Assembly (NCBI GenBank): GCA_903924445.1
Contig: CAIYBQ010000458.1
Span: 1 to 5,865 of the forward strand
Reading direction: 5' to 3'
Origin: an uncultured Armatimonadota bacterium
Lineage (GTDB): Bacteria; Armatimonadota; Armatimonadia; Armatimonadales; Armatimonadaceae
DNA: 5,865 nucleotides
Below are positions 5,441 through 5,865 of this stretch, in pieces (position 1 is the stretch's first letter; every line of letters begins with the position of its first letter). The translations under genes and the position numbers were made by a program. The notes beneath the pieces were generated by a model. The model was not told where the DNA came from and ran no database searches. It was given only the letters and a program-made list of their open reading frames with translations.

Positions 5441-5865
5441 CCTCCTAAGCGCCGCATGGGGACTTCCCTGTGCGGCGCTCGCATTTTCACTGCTCAGTCC
5501 CCCAGCCGTTGGGGAACAAAACGTAGTGGCAAACATGGAAGTCCTGCCGCTACGCGGCGCGATTAGCCTCTACGACAAAGCATGCGTGCGCTGCCACGGT
5601 CCCGGCGGGTCCTTCTATGGATCAGAGCTTGGGAAAGGCAAAACGGCTGCCCAGCTACGGAAAATGGTCTGGGAGATGTGCATAGCGCAGGGCGGGCTTA
5701 CGGTTTCGCAGCGTGAAATCGATGCGATGACGGCCTACCACCGCTCGATTATGAAGAGTGAGCCGTTCGTCGAAGTCATCGCCATTACAGCAAAAAGCAT
5801 CACTGGTGAAGCAACACCAGGGACCACGCTTCAGCTTGAAACCAGAGGACGCTTGGCCCCTGTGA
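5427..5865 (+). CDS. Exported c-type cytochrome, cut by the window's right edge
   Basis: The frame stays open from here to the window end, giving 146 residues with the C-terminus missing. A signal peptide is visible: QRSS, then an Ala/Leu-rich core (LLSAAWGLPCAALAFSLL) and a cleavage site near PAVG/EQ. The haem c site is CVRCHG, with Cys53, Cys56 and His57. A helix TVSQREIDAMTAYHRS (92-107) matches the end of a small class I cytochrome c domain. A Met ligand candidate is Met80 or Met84. After about residue 112 the sequence turns strand-like (VEVIAITAKS) and may begin a second domain I do not recognise. I chose the GTG at 5427 because it gives a normal signal peptide and a 14-bp overlap with the dehydrogenase. 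An in-frame ATG at 5391 is the alternative; neither has a clear ribosome site. ATG 5535 would lose the signal. It likely accepts electrons from the dehydrogenase. Confidence 0.8.
   Translation, partial: MQRSSLLSAAWGLPCAALAFSLLSPPAVGEQNVVANMEVLPLRGAISLYDKACVRCHGPGGSFYGSELGKGKTAAQLRKMVWEMCIAQGGLTVSQREIDAMTAYHRSIMKSEPFVEVIAITAKSITGEATPGTTLQLETRGRLAPV
5448..5479 (+). other. Strong hairpin at the dehydrogenase/cytochrome junction, inside signal-peptide codons
   Basis: AGCGCCGCA (5448-5456) and TGCGGCGCT (5471-5479) are perfect reverse complements. The stem continues inward by two T/G wobble pairs and GGG with CCC (5459-5461, 5466-5468), around an ACTT loop. It starts 7 nt past the dehydrogenase stop. 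TTTT follows at 5484-5487, four bases after the stem, so it may act as a partial terminator or attenuator. It lies within codons 8-18 of the cytochrome. A second small hairpin, CCCCA (5500-5504) with TGGGG (5510-5514), follows. Confidence 0.65.

Noticed and set aside
4445..5536. A 363-codon open frame on the minus strand opposite the dehydrogenase and cytochrome start
   Set aside because: It lies antisense to two well-supported genes, shows no recognisable domain or signal, and long antisense frames arise from the strong codon bias of the + strand genes.
1..5865. CRISPR arrays, tRNA or rRNA genes, insertion sequences
   Set aside because: I found no repeat-spacer pattern, cloverleaf, rRNA-like stretch, transposase or terminal inverted repeats.

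Overview
The window reads as a piece of a free-living, probably aerobic Gram-negative-type bacterial genome. The mix of a formylglycine-type sulfatase, a sorbosone-dehydrogenase-like propeller with Asp-rich calcium loops and an exported c-type cytochrome is typical of Planctomycetes and their PVC relatives. That assignment is inferred from gene content only; there is no rRNA or marker gene to confirm it. All five genes lie on the + strand.

Layout: positions 1-331 are a non-coding, AT-rich leader with a short palindromic element. A Tat-exported multicopper oxidase (332-1909) overlaps a SCO/SenC-family thioredoxin-fold protein (1896-2537) by 14 bp, and a convincing hairpin terminator (2571-2604) closes this pair. 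A sulfatase with an intact C-x-P-S-R site but no visible signal peptide follows (2690-4138), with its own candidate terminator (4146-4174). The last unit is a secreted glucose/sorbosone-dehydrogenase-like beta-propeller (4289-5440) and an exported cytochrome c that runs off the right edge (from about 5427). The cytochrome appears to start with GTG, again inside the last 14 bp of the gene before it.

How they may work together: the oxidase and SCO form a copper module, since SCO proteins bind copper or thiols and serve copper enzymes. The propeller and cytochrome look like a dehydrogenase with its electron acceptor. Sulfatase plus sugar dehydrogenase suggests use of sulfated polysaccharides. 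A single chain from sugar oxidation through cytochrome c to oxygen reduction is possible but not shown.

The most unusual structure is at the two within-operon junctions. In each, the downstream gene overlaps the upstream one by 14 bp, and a perfect 9-bp-stem hairpin sits just past the upstream stop codon, inside the first codons of the downstream gene. The second oddity is that the SCO protein has no possible export signal or membrane anchor, although it is coupled to a Tat-exported copper enzyme.
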